Source: Trogon surrucura (lineage: Eukaryota > Chordata > Aves > Trogoniformes > Trogonidae). Taken from it: a DNA stretch of 64,000 nt. Below the pieces are notes generated by a model, which saw nothing but the letters and a program-made list of their open reading frames with translations, ran no database searches and was not told where the DNA came from. The translations under genes and the position numbers were made by a program. The stretch spans positions 15,848,238 through 15,912,237 of the forward strand of contig CM036619.1 of NCBI GenBank assembly GCA_020746105.1, in the 5' to 3' direction. Of this stretch, positions 24,746 to 36,065 are shown in pieces (the first letter of the stretch is position 1; every line of letters starts with the position of its first letter).

Positions 24746-26469
24746 GTAATTTCAGGGGAACATACTAAATAATAGCTAAATGCTATTTTCCAAACATTTC
24801 ATGCATTTTCTTCTCAAGACAGAGCAGTGAAAGGAAAGTAGTGAACTTTTACCTGTGGACATTTAATTCAGGCTTCACTGGTGAGGTTTCAAGAACCATA
24901 TTTCTGAAGATGCTTGAAGATCCTGACAAACAATTTGTAGGATTTTTAGTACTGTCCTTAAAGGTGATTTGTAAGCTTTTGAGTTTCTAATTCTCACTCA
25001 TACTAGTGCCTCTAGAAATTAGGTGGAATACCTAGGGAGTGGGTGCTTTGAACAAGTGAAAAATTGTCCTGTTCATTTCCCTATGCTGAAAAAAACTCTG
25101 GCACTAAGCACCCTACTGTGCAAAGTGTCCCAGTGGGTATTTTTTCCTATATTTATTCGTTTTGGTGTATTGCTTCAGTTAAGAGGGCGACCATCAGATG
25201 TACATGCTCTTTAAGAATGGATTAGGACATTATGACAAACACAAGACAAGGAAGCTAAAATCCTGTAATTTCTACTTCTGAAGTTATTTCTGCCTTTGTT
25301 TCTTTGTAAATAACACAGGGTAGGGAACTGAGCCCCTTCTTCGACGACAACCGTCGTCACAGGCTGTTACACAGGAGAGAGAGAGTCAAATCTTTCTTAG
25401 CCAGGGTGGCTTCACGCCTGATGTAGTACCATCAGTTACTGATGTAATTCCTGTCTGAATGCAGCAAAGTCCTGTGCGGTCACCAGATAGAACCGACCAG
25501 ACAGAATAACCAAATTATTTCTTTCAAATGAAATCACTTTTACGGTGTAAGGACTGGGAGTTCAGCCCGCTAGGCATAAATGCAGCATACCTGGCACAGC
25601 TGTTGGGGTTGTGCCATCACTGGGTAAGTCTACAGAGCCAGGCAGGCAATGATATCCCTGCCTTTGACTTCTACGGGACAAATGAAAAATACGCAGGCAG
25701 GCTAGCGTGCTTTACTGGATTTGACATATTTTTAATGAATTAGAAGAAATCCATGGTAAATTCATTAAGACTGTTCCGTGGGGGTCTCTAACCAGAGTCT
25801 CACAGCTGGGATTTAAAGGTTCTGAGACAAGATGTAGAAGTTTTCCCTTTGGATGAGGCCCAAGTACTGGAAAGATAAATGCACACTTCTCTCCTCATCT
25901 TCTTTCTTTCTTTGTAAAACATTTAAGGCTTAGATCTTCCCTGGAGATAAATTGGCACGGTTTCACTCGTTGCAGTAGAGCTGCAATAATTTACGAAGAG
26001 CCTATGCATTTTAAATCACATCAGTTACAGCAGAGACAGAGGGAATATTGCAAACCATGGTCCCCACTGAACGACCACATCCCCTCCAGCACCTGGTCCC
26101 CACCTGATTGCTCTCCCCATCGTCTCCACTTCAAAGCCAGGCTCGGATTTTCTCATGCACCAGTACCCTGCTTGCGACCCCGGGACAAGAAATGACTGAG
26201 GGAGCAGAGCTGCGGCCAGAAGCAGGTCAGTGCCTGTGTGCCCGCCCTGGACAAGCTGGTGTGATCCCACTCTTGGCCTGAGCATGGGAAAAGGTAAGGG
26301 GTCCCTGCAGAGCTGCACCTTGGGGACCCCAGGTCACCTCTGCAGCCTTCCCCAGGCTCCCAGCGGGAGCTCAGGCTGCCTTGCAGCCCTTCCACTGCCC
26401 AGCCCCACATCCAGCCTGGCCTCGCAACCCCAGCCTTCCCCGGAGCCTTTGCAGGCTTCGGGGGTTTCC
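24746..26469. other. Intergenic, GC-rich patch at the right end
   Basis: Unique sequence. From about 26040 to 26460 base composition shifts to GC-rich with many CAG/CCC tracts and long open frames on both strands, as expected from composition alone. It has few CpGs, so it does not look like a promoter island. Confidence 0.5.
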
Positions 26470-26880
26470 ATTTAGCGGCCCTCTGAAGTAATTAATACAG
26501 AGGGCCCTATGCTGATTCTGCAGAGACCATTAATCACTTTTGCCGAGACAGAGGGACTGTTTGTACAGAGTTTGCAGAGATTATCGCCCTGACTCCGGGA
26601 TTTGTCGCATTGCATGACAAATGGCGCTTTAGTGAGCTGCTCAGTTCCCAGCGGGCCACAACCTGTCTGAGGCAAAGTCAAATATTGCAGAGCAGCAGAG
26701 GTTTCCCAAGAAGAGGCTTATCTGTTCCAGATTGCTTGATTATATAAATAGGCCTTCGATATGAGATACAAATGCAATTAATTCCTCAAGGGTTGCATTT
26801 GATAATGGCGTGGAAATTAATCTTCAGTCACAGAAATAACATTGGCTGTTTCACGAAGTAAAGATATCCACTATCCCAAC
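26470..26880. other. Candidate conserved non-coding element
   Basis: Repeat-free block with several homeodomain-type cores (AAGTAATTAATACAG, CATTAATCACTTTTGCC, GCAATTAATTCCTC) and no coding potential on either strand. The texture (balanced composition, no homopolymers, spaced TAAT cores) resembles developmental enhancers. Conservation cannot be tested here, so this is inference only. Confidence 0.25.
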
Positions 26881-27100
26881 AAAAATATTGCTGTATTTTA
26901 TCTTTTAAAACAATTATACTATTATTCTTGTAATCTACTGAGATTTCTTATTTGAAAATGTTTTAACAGGGGTTAATTGGTTAGTAACTGGAGGGTGCAG
27001 CAGCCACAAAACAGCCAAGCCAGAAGCACTGTCCTGCACAAGCAGGAGGCTGAGCCAGAGTTCCAAGCTTTCACATCTGCTCTTCCAGCTACGAGGTGGT

Positions 27101-27640
27101 AGAATCATAGAATCATAGAACAGTTCAGGCTGGAAAAGACTCTTGGGATCATTGAGTCCAACCATTAACCCTACACTACAAGTTCGCCCCTAAACCATCT
27201 CACCCAACACCACATCTAAGCGACACTTAAACACATCCAGGGATGGCGACTCAACCACCTCCCTAGGCAGTCTGACCACTCTTTCCATGATGAATTTCTT
27301 CCTAATGTCCAGCCTAAACTTGCCCTGTTGCAACTTGAACCCATTCCCCCTGGTTCTGTCCCTAATTACCTGTGAGAAGAGACCAGCACCAACCTCTCTA
27401 CAATGTCCTTTCAAGTAATTGTAGAGCATGATGAGGTCCCTTCTCAGCCTCCTCTTCCTTAAACTGAACACTCCCAGCTCCCTCAATCGCTCCTCATAAG
27501 GTCTATTCTCCAGGCCCTTCACCAATTTTGTTGCCCTCTTCTGCACTCGCTCCAACACCTCGATATCTCTCCTATATTGAGGTGCCCAAAACTGAACACA
27601 ATACTCGAGGTGCGGCCTCACCAGTGCTGAGCACAGGGGG
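27101..27640 (-). mobile_element. CR1 LINE, 5'-truncated
   Basis: The plus strand begins AGAATCATAGAATCATAGAA then CAGTTCAGGCTGGAAAAGAC, a CR1 3' end of a different subfamily from the 14.6 kb copy. The minus strand encodes [40 protein letters not shown] and on to [20 protein letters not shown]. It stops at AGCACAGGGGG, within a few bases of the point where the 14.6 and 36.8 kb copies stop. Confidence 0.95.
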
Positions 27641-28787
27641 ATAAGGATGAACCAGCATTGAATTTTACTCAGTCATTTAATGTGCTTAAGTACTCCGGTG
27701 TGAGTTAGTTGCGTAAGAGCATTGGGATCTGGCTTTGATGCAGAGATGCAGCCAAAGATAAGTGGTTTTCATGTCACTCTCAAATATGTTAAACAAGTGC
27801 AGATGGGTAAGATATCAGGAGAAATGGATCCAGGGACTGGGAACGCACACTTTTGGCCCAATCATGGAAAAAAATGCTTCAGAAAAAAAATAAAATAAAT
27901 AAAATGTGAAAGCAATGCATTGGTATTCTTCAGCATAATAGTACCAGATTTGTTTGTGGTAGAGGTAAGTTTGTGTATAACTGGAGGGGAGCTGAGAAAG
28001 CCTTAATCAAATGTAGTTTAAAAAAAAGTGATACATGAAAGAAAAGTGTTATTTAGAAATTTGGTGATGATGTATTTTGAGCAATCCTACCACCTGCAGC
28101 TTGAGTCAGTGAGTTACTTCAGAGATTTTTGGAAGGCACAAGTGAACAGATGGTGTCTTTGTGACACAACCAGGTAGCGGGCAGTGAATATTAGTAAGCT
28201 GGCAAGTATCCACCAAAAATTATTCCAAAGCAGATAATTAAATAAGTTATAAATAACAACAACAAATTAAAAAAAATCTCAGTAGTTGAAGGAATGAGGG
28301 GAGAAAACAAGATCTTTTTTCAGACTAATTATACAGCCTTATTTCTTACGTTTTCCTAGTCTGTTACACATAGAGACCAATTAAAAATCTAATAAATTAA
28401 GCATCCCTCAGATATTCTACATAATTGAAGCTAATTGTCTGCCATTTTGATATGGTTAAACATATGTAATAACAAAGTTTTAATTCTCGCTAGCATTACG
28501 AAATACAGTCTTGAAATCAAGTCCCCCAGACATCAGAAAAAGCCAGATAGATGGAAAATAAAAAGTCCATTGACTTACACAGAGCAGTGGTTTGTACGAA
28601 TGCCATATCCCCATTTTAATTTCACTGTCTTCAGCTCAGAAGCTTGGCAGGCCTGCTTAGGTTCTAATAGCACAGATATTGGATTTTTTTGTACAAATTT
28701 CTCTCTGTCTCAAGTTGGAAACAGTAATGTTCCTGCTCAGGATAACAATAGATCTGACCTGCTTTCTATACAATGCAAAGGAAATAC
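27641..28787. other. Intergenic, nothing recognised
   Basis: AT-rich unique sequence between two CR1 insertions, with a short AAC microsatellite near 28255-28263. Confidence 0.5.
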
Positions 28788-28949
28788 TGCAGCACAAGGG
28801 GCAATGGCTTTAAATTGAAAGAGGGTAGATTTAGATCGGATGTAAGGAAGGAGTTCTTCACTGTGAGGGTGGTGAGGCACTGGAACAGGTTGCCCAGAGA
28901 AGTTGTGAATGCCCCCTCTCTGGAAGTATTCAAGGCCAAGTTGAATGGG
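28788..28949 (+). mobile_element. CR1 internal fragment, left half of a composite
   Basis: Reads TGCAGCACAAGGGGCAATGG, then GGATGTAAGGAAGGAGTTCT and GGCACTGGAACAGGTTGCCC up to GAAGTATTCAAGGCCAAG. This is the CR1 pol C-terminal region without its own 3' end. A second CR1 in the same orientation begins directly after it. Confidence 0.85.
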
Positions 28950-29324
28950 AAGACTGAAGGAGTTAGAGCATTTCTCGCTGGAGAAGAGAAGGCTCAGGGA
29001 GACCTCATCAGTGAATTCAGTATTGAGTGGTTACAAAAACTCTCTTTACAAGGAACCACATGGAGAGGACGAGGGGCAACAGGGACAAGTTGCAGTGGTA
29101 GAGGTTTCATATTGACACAGGAAGGAAATATTTTACAGTTAGAACAATCATTCAGCGGAAAAACCTCCCCAGGGATGTGGTGGAGTGCCCATCACTGTAC
29201 GTTTTCAGGATGTGATTGAACAGGGCACTAGATCACCTCATCTAGGCTCACTTTCCCATGAAATGTTGGACCAGATGATCTTTCGAGGTCCTTTCCAACC
29301 TGGCCTGCCACATGATTCTATTCT
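28950..29324 (+). mobile_element. CR1 LINE fragment, right half of a composite
   Basis: Starts about TTCTCGCTGGAGAAGAGAAG GCTCAGGGAGACCTCATCAG and goes back upstream in CR1 coordinates relative to the fragment before it. It then runs to the 3' end with GATGATCTTTCGAGGTCCTT and GATTCTATTCTA. The repeated overlap (GTGGTG...GAAC... LPREVV-type region present twice) shows two separate CR1 pieces, one joined to or inserted into the end of the other. Confidence 0.85.
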
Positions 29325-31369
29325 ATTTAAATTATCATTTGCATCTTAATTTTAGGGTGCAGGAATACAACCATAAGTCTAGTATACAGCTAAGTTTTAT
29401 TCAGGATTTATTGTGTATTGGGTGAAGACTGGGCTCTTACAATAGTGTCAGCACAGTACTCAGTTGATGTGTGGATGCTAGTGATCCCATCCTCTGAAGA
29501 GCTTGGGAGCTCAGGGAAATATTTATACCATCATTCTGCAGGTGAGAAGACAAGACACATCCAAGGGCAATGGCATTCAGCTCAGCCATCTAGGGAATTG
29601 GTGGCAAACTAAGAGCTGAATGCAGAGGTCCTGTCCTGCACCTTTTCTCACAAGACTCTTCTTGTCCACACTCTTCCTTGAAGAACATTGAGCAGAATGC
29701 AGAGACGCTGGTCTAATCAAGTGCAGCTGAATAAGTTCAAATCTGCTTTCCTATTAGGTGCTGCTGTTTGCGATACAGAAGACACTTCAACGTGGAAAAG
29801 AGATGAATGAGGGGAAATATCACAGAGGTCTATGCAGTCACAAGTGTGAAGGGTGACTAAGGAATGACTGCTTAAAGTTTCATCCATTACAAGGGCTAGC
29901 TGTTAGGCAGCACATTCAAAACAGACACACAAATGTATTTTTCATAGGATGTGTTCAAACTGTGCAACTCCTTACAAAAGAAAATTAAAGTTCACACAAT
30001 CTTGAGGAGACCCTAGGCAAAATAGTGAAACAGAAATTCATTGTGTGCTATTAAAACCAAAATATTTTCCCTGGGTCAGGAACTCCCTTACAAATTGTCA
30101 TGAAGTTGGAAAGTCATCTGGGGAAGTATCAAAAAAAATGTTTTGTCTGTTTTCATCCTATTCCTCAGGAACAGCTTTTGGCCGCTATCGGAGGCGTGAC
30201 TCTGGGTTAGACAGATTTTTGGACCATCCTGGAACAGCTCTGCTTGTATTCTTGGGAGCTGAAAGATAGGTCGGGGGTGGAAAGAAGAAGCCAGGAATTC
30301 TAGAAAACTGCTCTCTTTATTTTTTCTGAAAAGCTGCCTGTCGAAATGGGTGCCAATTCACAAAGTGAAAAATTTCCACAGTGTTTCTCCAAGACAGTCT
30401 GAAAGAGTAACCACCCTGAAGAGTCAAACCAGTAGCATCTTTGGTCCCAGAGGAAAAAACATGGCAAAAAGATCATTCTGGGTCAACTAGAAGTCAGGAC
30501 TGCAACGAGAAACTTTTGAATTTCCCTAGTGAGTCCCTGGAAGGAGATTAGACTTTAAAAAAATGTAACATGCTTTGTGTCATGATTTCCACAGCCAAAA
30601 GATCCCCAGTCTATCCCAGACTATTGCCACGGTTGCCCTCAGGAGCAATTAACTACATGGATTCACCCTATCAATAATGGTATGAGTAAGGTTGCTTCTG
30701 GATGTAATATCTGCGTGCCGGGCAGTGAGCCATGTGCAGTGTCAGGCAAGCTCTGCAGAAGAAGGATTTGGCTGAAAACCTGCCAGTGCTGCAAAGTGTG
30801 TAATATCAAAAAACCATGAAGACGGGGAGTGTTTGGTGTCATGAGACCTACATTCTGTGGGAACTCTTGGGCTATCAGTGCCAAATTCGCAAGTGGGTTG
30901 GTCAGTCCAGCTCCCTGTTCTGAAAAGGCAGAAACCACGTCAGAAAGGACAATGACGTTTTCTTAAGGGAATTAGATTTTATTTTCTATTTTGTTTATGG
31001 TTTATTATTCTGTTCCCTACTCTCCTTTGACTGCTAAGCCATTTCTGGTTCACCTTTCGCGGCTGGCCAATTCTCTCCTCCAGTTAACACCCATAAACCT
31101 TCATATATATTTTTCTCTCTGCTTTGTTTTTTTTGTAAATCCCAGTGACTAATCTACTGTCTCTTTTCCTCCTCCCAGCTCTTGGCTCCGGGTTGTTTTT
31201 AATTGGACCCTTGTTAACAGCTTAGTTGTTTCCCTGTATCCATACACAGAGCACAGCTGCACACTCTCCCTCTCAACCACAGGAGGAGAAATCAGAACAC
31301 AAACTTCCCCTGAGAGAGCCCAGCCTGCCTCTTCTGCAACAAGCCGTAGCAGCTTTTGCAAAACGGCTG
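29325..31369. other. Intergenic, nothing recognised
   Basis: Unique sequence with no repeat tails or convincing exons. Open frames here are all under 95 codons and lack recognisable motifs. Confidence 0.5.
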
Positions 31370-32240
31370 CCTCCGTGGGCAGACAGCTGAGCTCTCCGAG
31401 ACAAATTTGGGGCTCGGCGTGTACAGACATAATAATTACCAGAAATACATCACAAGCCCCTCTCTGGAATTAGGCCATTCCTAAATCACAAGGTGTAGTC
31501 TCTCTCTCCTGTCTGGGTATGAAAACTTTTGCTTTCTGTCATTCTCTTTCGGTACACCGCAATCTTTCTCCCTGAAATTGTAAATGATAGCACCTGCTGA
31601 GGCTCTTATTTGTTCATTCCGCGTATCTCTGGCTGCTCCCTGTGTGAGATATTACGCCCACACAGAGGTATGAAATATACAGTAGCTGCCTGTGAAACTT
31701 CTATAAGAAAGATGCAATGAGTATAAATAATGACATTGTTCCCACGTTCTTCATCTTGAATCTGACAGAACGTGTTCAAGAAACTCCAGGAAAACTCTAA
31801 AGCTGATGGAGAAGTCATTCACACTGTATCAGTGTAGCTAAAAACAAATGAGCAGGACTTCTCTGGACATCCTATTTTCCTTTCACCACCAGAATGTATT
31901 TATTTTTCGAGGTGTATCATATTCATATTGACTTCAATGATTCATAAACATCCCAGGTTCCAGAAGCTTCTAATTAACTCATCTATTTAGTGTCATTAAC
32001 AGATGCTCGGGGAGTGATTTATTGTACAATACCGGATCATACCAACATATAAATCCAGCCAACTGAACAGGCAGGCAGTCTGGGTAAATATCTTCTGTTG
32101 CTGGTAGATGAGACTCTGTCCTAAATTCAACATTAATGCCCTGCAGACTGTGGCTGAAGCATTATCGTTTTATTCCTCTATTACTCTGCACATGTAGCAT
32201 ACACTGTACTGTGCAACACTTGTCAATTCCTTCTTTTTTT
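31370..32240. other. Candidate conserved non-coding block(s)
   Basis: Two adjacent repeat-free stretches, about 31370-31800 and 31890-32240, with TAAT cores (ATAATAATTACCAG, TTCTAATTAACTC, GTCATTAACAG) and little coding potential. They resemble enhancer-type conserved elements in gene deserts. This rests on sequence texture only. Confidence 0.2.
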
Positions 32241-32494
32241 TTAATAAAGGTTTAGTGAAGTACTGCATATGATTTGGGGTATATATCTGCCCTGTTTGAG
32301 AAAAGAGGAAATCAATAGCCTCAGATAAGTTTCTGGTCATACTCTTTTTAATTTACCTCTGGCTTTGTGTAGTTTCGAAAGCAAAACCAGTCCCTCCAAC
32401 ACCCTACAGCAAAACAATCCTAAATTTTATTAGAAAAAATCACATTGGGTACCCTGTCTATAGTGGAGATTTGGCTAGTTCTCCAGACTTTGAA

Positions 32495-32911
32495 TGATCA
32501 CGAGAGTTTAGCTCTCTTTTTTCTCTTTCTGCGATGGCCGGTGTCCAGGGAGGACTCCATCTGATCTCCTGCTTTTGATCTGGATCCTGAGTTCCCGAAT
32601 TCAGCTCCCTGTATCCGGCTCCTGCTGCTGCTGAGCCTGGGGCTTCCCTGGTGCTGGCTGCTCTGCAGCAGCAGTGGCGACTGCTATCGGGCGGGAGTCG
32701 GGTTCGATATTGGGCTTATATATAGTTGTATATAGTTCTTTATTTTTATCATTTTACCATTATTTCTATTATTGTTTCCTTAAAGCTGTTTTAGTTTCTT
32801 TTCTAGTCCATAAGTCTCTCTGCCTTATTCCCTTTTCCTTCCCATTTGGGGAGGAAGAGGGGGTTAGAGAGCATCTGTCTGTGTTTTAGTGGCCAGCTCA
32901 GCCCTAAACCA
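32495..32911 (+). mobile_element. LTR-like repeat, copy A
   Basis: It ends AGTGGCCAGCTCAGCCCTAA ACCATGACA, the 3' terminal pattern (…AAACCATGACA) shared by neoavian ERV LTRs. It contains a TATA-like CTTATATATAG at about 32717-32727 and a T-rich stretch after it. It aligns by eye over its length with copy B at 51485-51862 in the same orientation: CTGAGTTCCC, CTGTATCC, CTCTGCAGCA, CTAAGTTTCTCTGTG-type and GGTTAGAGA blocks all recur in order. I see no internal genes and no clear target duplication. The left boundary is estimated from where the two copies stop aligning. Confidence 0.6.
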
Positions 32912-33054
32912 TGACAACAATGCTTCCAGCAACTCACGCTATTAGAGGGACTCGGGGATGGTTTCTTGCCGGGGCTAAACCTCCCCCAGACCCGGTCAGG
33001 CAGAGCAGCCAGGCCGGTGTGCACCCAGCCCGGACAGAGCCAGCCCCTGCCAGC
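32912..33054. other. Short GC-rich spacer
   Basis: GC-rich sequence following the LTR-like repeat. Nothing recognised. Confidence 0.4.
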
Positions 33055-33480
33055 TGGGCTCCGCGTTACAGGCTGCTTAGTTACAGATTTAATGATATAA
33101 ATACAGCCTGTCAGCTTTGGCCTGGCGGACTTGTTTTGCTTGGAAACTAATGTGTTTGGGTTTTTAATTCGTTGTTTTTTTTTTCCTTTTTTTTCCAAAT
33201 TTCAGAATGGTAACAACACATAGGCTGATTGCCTCTGCTTGCTGCCTGGAAGGGAGCTCTCTTCGGAAACTGAAAGGCAAAGTCATTTACCTCGCTGACA
33301 GAGAGCCGTGGCTATGCTGTCGACAAATTTTACAGCCTTTCTCTAAAGAGCTCAATCACTTTTCATTCCAGTTCTTCCCAGTGGCAACGCCATGACTCAG
33401 TCTGTGTTAACAAAATACTAAGGAAACACAGATAAATATTGTTTTAAATTCCTTAAGGTGGGAGTCATGAGTTAAAATAT
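33055..33480. other. Candidate conserved non-coding element with AP-1 site
   Basis: Repeat-free block holding a consensus AP-1 site TGACTCA (33393-33399), FOX-like AAACACAGATAAATATTG, and homeodomain-type ATTTAATGATATAAA and TTTTTAATTCG. Spacing and balanced composition look enhancer-like. Conservation cannot be shown from one sequence. Confidence 0.25.
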
Positions 33481-34311
33481 TCCTTTTTTTTTCTGCAGTA
33501 ATTATGGTTTTGTCTGTCTATAGTCTTCACAAAAAGGTGTATTTAAGCTTTGTGTTTCACCACACTTAAAGGGACTATTGTAAATAATGACTGTATCTTC
33601 TGATCAATTTTTAAAAACTGTTTTTAGTAAAGTTACTGGCTTTTAATACACTTTTGACTCAGAATGAGATTTTGAAGATGAGCCATCTCTGCTGTCTGCT
33701 CCAAGCTTTACGTGCAGCAGTGCTTTCTGCAGGTGGGCTTGGCAAGGGGGGAGAAACACGAGGGGAAACGGAAAGCAAATCTACATGAGCATGGCGCTGT
33801 GCCCAAATAAGTGAAGGAAAAGGGAATAGGACAGCTCGAGAGAGGTGATGTAAATTAAGCAAGTATGTTGCATTGAGGAATTTCTAGGAGTTAATAAATT
33901 TTTCCTCAGGACTCACCACTAGCAATCAATGTAGGAACAGTACCATGAGTGTGACCATTTTAAATTTTAATCAAAGCTCTCATCCTGAGTATAGGCACCC
34001 TTCCTCGCTGCTTCGGTCTCTTGCGGTCAGTTCCCACAGTGTACATGGTCCCTCGTATGAAACAGTAAAAACTGTCCGCTCCTACCAGCTGTGTTGTGAG
34101 GAGCAGCTTCAAACTCCGGCTACAGCACCAGCGCACCGTGCTGCAAGCACAGAGCACCCCGACGATCTTCTCCTGTGCTGGCTAGAGAGAAATCTCTGCA
34201 GATTCTAGGGAACAATGCTGCAGTTTCTGCTAAGACTGGCCAACTCACACCACAGAGGCTGGTTTCTCACACTCCACAAAACAACTGTCCTTATAATTAA
34301 AAAGCCAACAG
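33481..34311. other. Intergenic, nothing recognised
   Basis: Unique sequence. The short frames at 33659-33862 (-) and 33945-34208 (+) lack recognisable motifs. Confidence 0.5.
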
Positions 34312-34639
34312 GAATCACAGAATGCGTTGGGGTTGGAAGGGACCTTTAGAGATCATCTAGTCCAACCACCCTGCAGTGAGCAGGGACATCTTTAACTAGC
34401 TCAAGCTGCTCAGAGCCCCATCAAGCCCAACTTTGAATGTCTCCAGGGACGGAGCCTCCAGTACCTCTCTGAACAACCTGTTCTAGTGTTTCACCACCCT
34501 CATTGTAAAAAATTTCTTCTTTATATACAGCCTAAGTCTACTCTCTTTTAGTTTAAAACCATTATCCCTTGTCCTCACAACAGGCCTTCCTAAAAAGATG
34601 GCCACCACACGCTGTAACTGCACACCCTCCAGACATTAA
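34312..34639 (-). mobile_element. CR1 LINE 3' fragment
   Basis: The plus strand starts GAATCACAGAATGCGTTGGG GTTGGAAGGGACCTTTAGAG and continues through CTCCAGGGACGGAGCCTCCA and CATTGTAAAAAATTTCTTC, typical CR1 3' sequence on the minus strand. Divergence from the other copies indicates a moderately old insertion. It lies about 1 kb past the UTP23 stop. Confidence 0.92.
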
Positions 34640-35560
34640 AGAACCTGTGCAGGTAACGCACACGAGAACTAATTTGCAAACATATGGAACATCGGCTGAA
34701 GATCTTTTAAAAAACATGGCTTAAACTCACATCGGTGAAGAAACTAAAAGTCTTCCTTTTAAGAACTACATCTTGGTGAAGTAGAAATGCAATGATAGAA
34801 GTTAAAAATTCTGGTAAGAGGTGCCTGGGAACTGTCACAGCACCCTTGCACCACAGCACGTACTACACTGCACACTCCGCTGCTATGGCACTGCAGCCAC
34901 TTGCTTCCGCCTCCTGATGCCACCAGACATACAAGGTACAGGAAATAGATACTAAGGAAAACCAGGCACTAGAAACATTTCTGGCAGCTCCCTCCTCCCA
35001 CACAGTTCTGTTCTGCTCAAAACTTTACAGAACAGTGAAGCAAGTGCAAGAGTCCGAGTCCCACCCCCATCAACTGGCTGCATTTCAGGACTCCCCCACA
35101 GCTGTGCTATACTACGATGGCACTAGGTGTTAGCCAGTGCTTTGATTCAGCATTTTCAAGTCACGTTCTTCCTATTTAAAAAGGAAGAATAAAGTAGAGA
35201 GAAACTAGCCAAACTAGAGATGTCTTGCAATTAGAATGTTGGGAGTACCAACACAATCCCATGCCCTTCAGAATTTTGTTAATGAATAAACACAATGAAC
35301 AACAGACATATTAGTTACTCTAGAATCCTAGATTTAGAAAGAAGTCCAGTATGCCACCAAAACCCATGTGAAATCCGAGAAGCACTTCTAAAAAGTTGCT
35401 ACTGAGCATGGAACTCTCTGGCAGGAATCACGATGCTGGAGAGAATAATTAAACATGCGGGTTCCTAAATATTTTGTCACAAACTCAATTACTAAACAAT
35501 GGAATAAATTACTTGGACAATAAGCTGCAAATGTTGATAAGCAGTAACAAGCAATGCCAC
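34640..35560. other. Sequence downstream of UTP23, nothing firm
   Basis: May include an extended UTP23 3' UTR if the proximal polyadenylation motif is not used. No repeats or exons recognised. Confidence 0.4.
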
Positions 35561-35576
35561 TTCATAAAAAGAAGGT

Positions 35577-35582
35577 TTTAAT
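35577..35582 (-). terminator. UTP23: Possible UTP23 polyadenylation signal (ATTAAA)
   Basis: TTTAAT on the plus strand is ATTAAA on the minus strand, about 100 bases past the UTP23 stop. It is a common variant signal. Whether it is used, or a more distal site, cannot be told from sequence alone. Confidence 0.35.
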
Positions 35583-35678
35583 ATTAACAACTTGATTTCA
35601 CATGACTGCATATTAAATACTTTTTTTTTTCAAAATTCAAATGAGGTCCAAGTCCTGCATGGTTTACAAAAGACAGGT

Positions 35679-36065
35679 TTACTCTTCTTCGTTATTCTGC
35701 ACTGGCTGCACGGCTTCTGCTTTCACCCTATTTCGCTTTCTTTGTCTTCTTCTCTTTTTTTCAGCAGAAGGCTCCTGACCCTCTTGTGTTTTCTTCTTTT
35801 TCTTCTTCAGACAGCTGAGAGGATTGGGGCCACCTGCCCTTTTACGTTTTTTTCTCTTTTCACCTTCTTGCTTTGCTAGCCCTTCTTTTTCTTTAAGCTC
35901 CACAATACTTTGTTTTTGGTGCTCTGGAACAAGCTCATTTGTCTGCAACTTTTGAACAAACGCCAAAGATTTAGGAGAAGGTTTGTCTAGCACCATAGTG
36001 TTCTGAATAATAAAGAGGAGAGGAACGCCAGCCTTCTTTTTCACTTTGTTTGCTAAATCCTGGTC
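35679..36065 (-). CDS. UTP23: UTP23 coding exon 3 (C-terminal half)
   Basis: UTP23 is a nucleolar protein of the small-subunit processome. It binds the U17/snR30 snoRNA and is needed for 18S rRNA maturation. The exon starts after TTTACAG with DQDLANKVKKKAGVPLLFII, then QNTMVLDKPSPKSLAF, finishing the Fcf1/Utp23 PIN-like fold. It ends in a highly basic tail: RKKRKRAGGPNPLSCLKKKK and EKKRRRQRKRNRVK. The PGVP(L)LFIIQNTMVLDKPSPK and GPNPLSCLKKKKK blocks match human UTP23. It gives 128 residues plus TAA, so the whole protein is 249 residues, the same as I recall for human. The Lys/Arg tail is a likely RNA-binding and nucleolar-targeting region. Confidence 0.97.
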   Translation of the reverse strand, partial: DQDLANKVKKKAGVPLLFIIQNTMVLDKPSPKSLAFVQKLQTNELVPEHQKQSIVELKEKEGLAKQEGEKRKKRKRAGGPNPLSCLKKKKKKTQEGQEPSAEKKRRRQRKRNRVKAEAVQPVQNNEEE

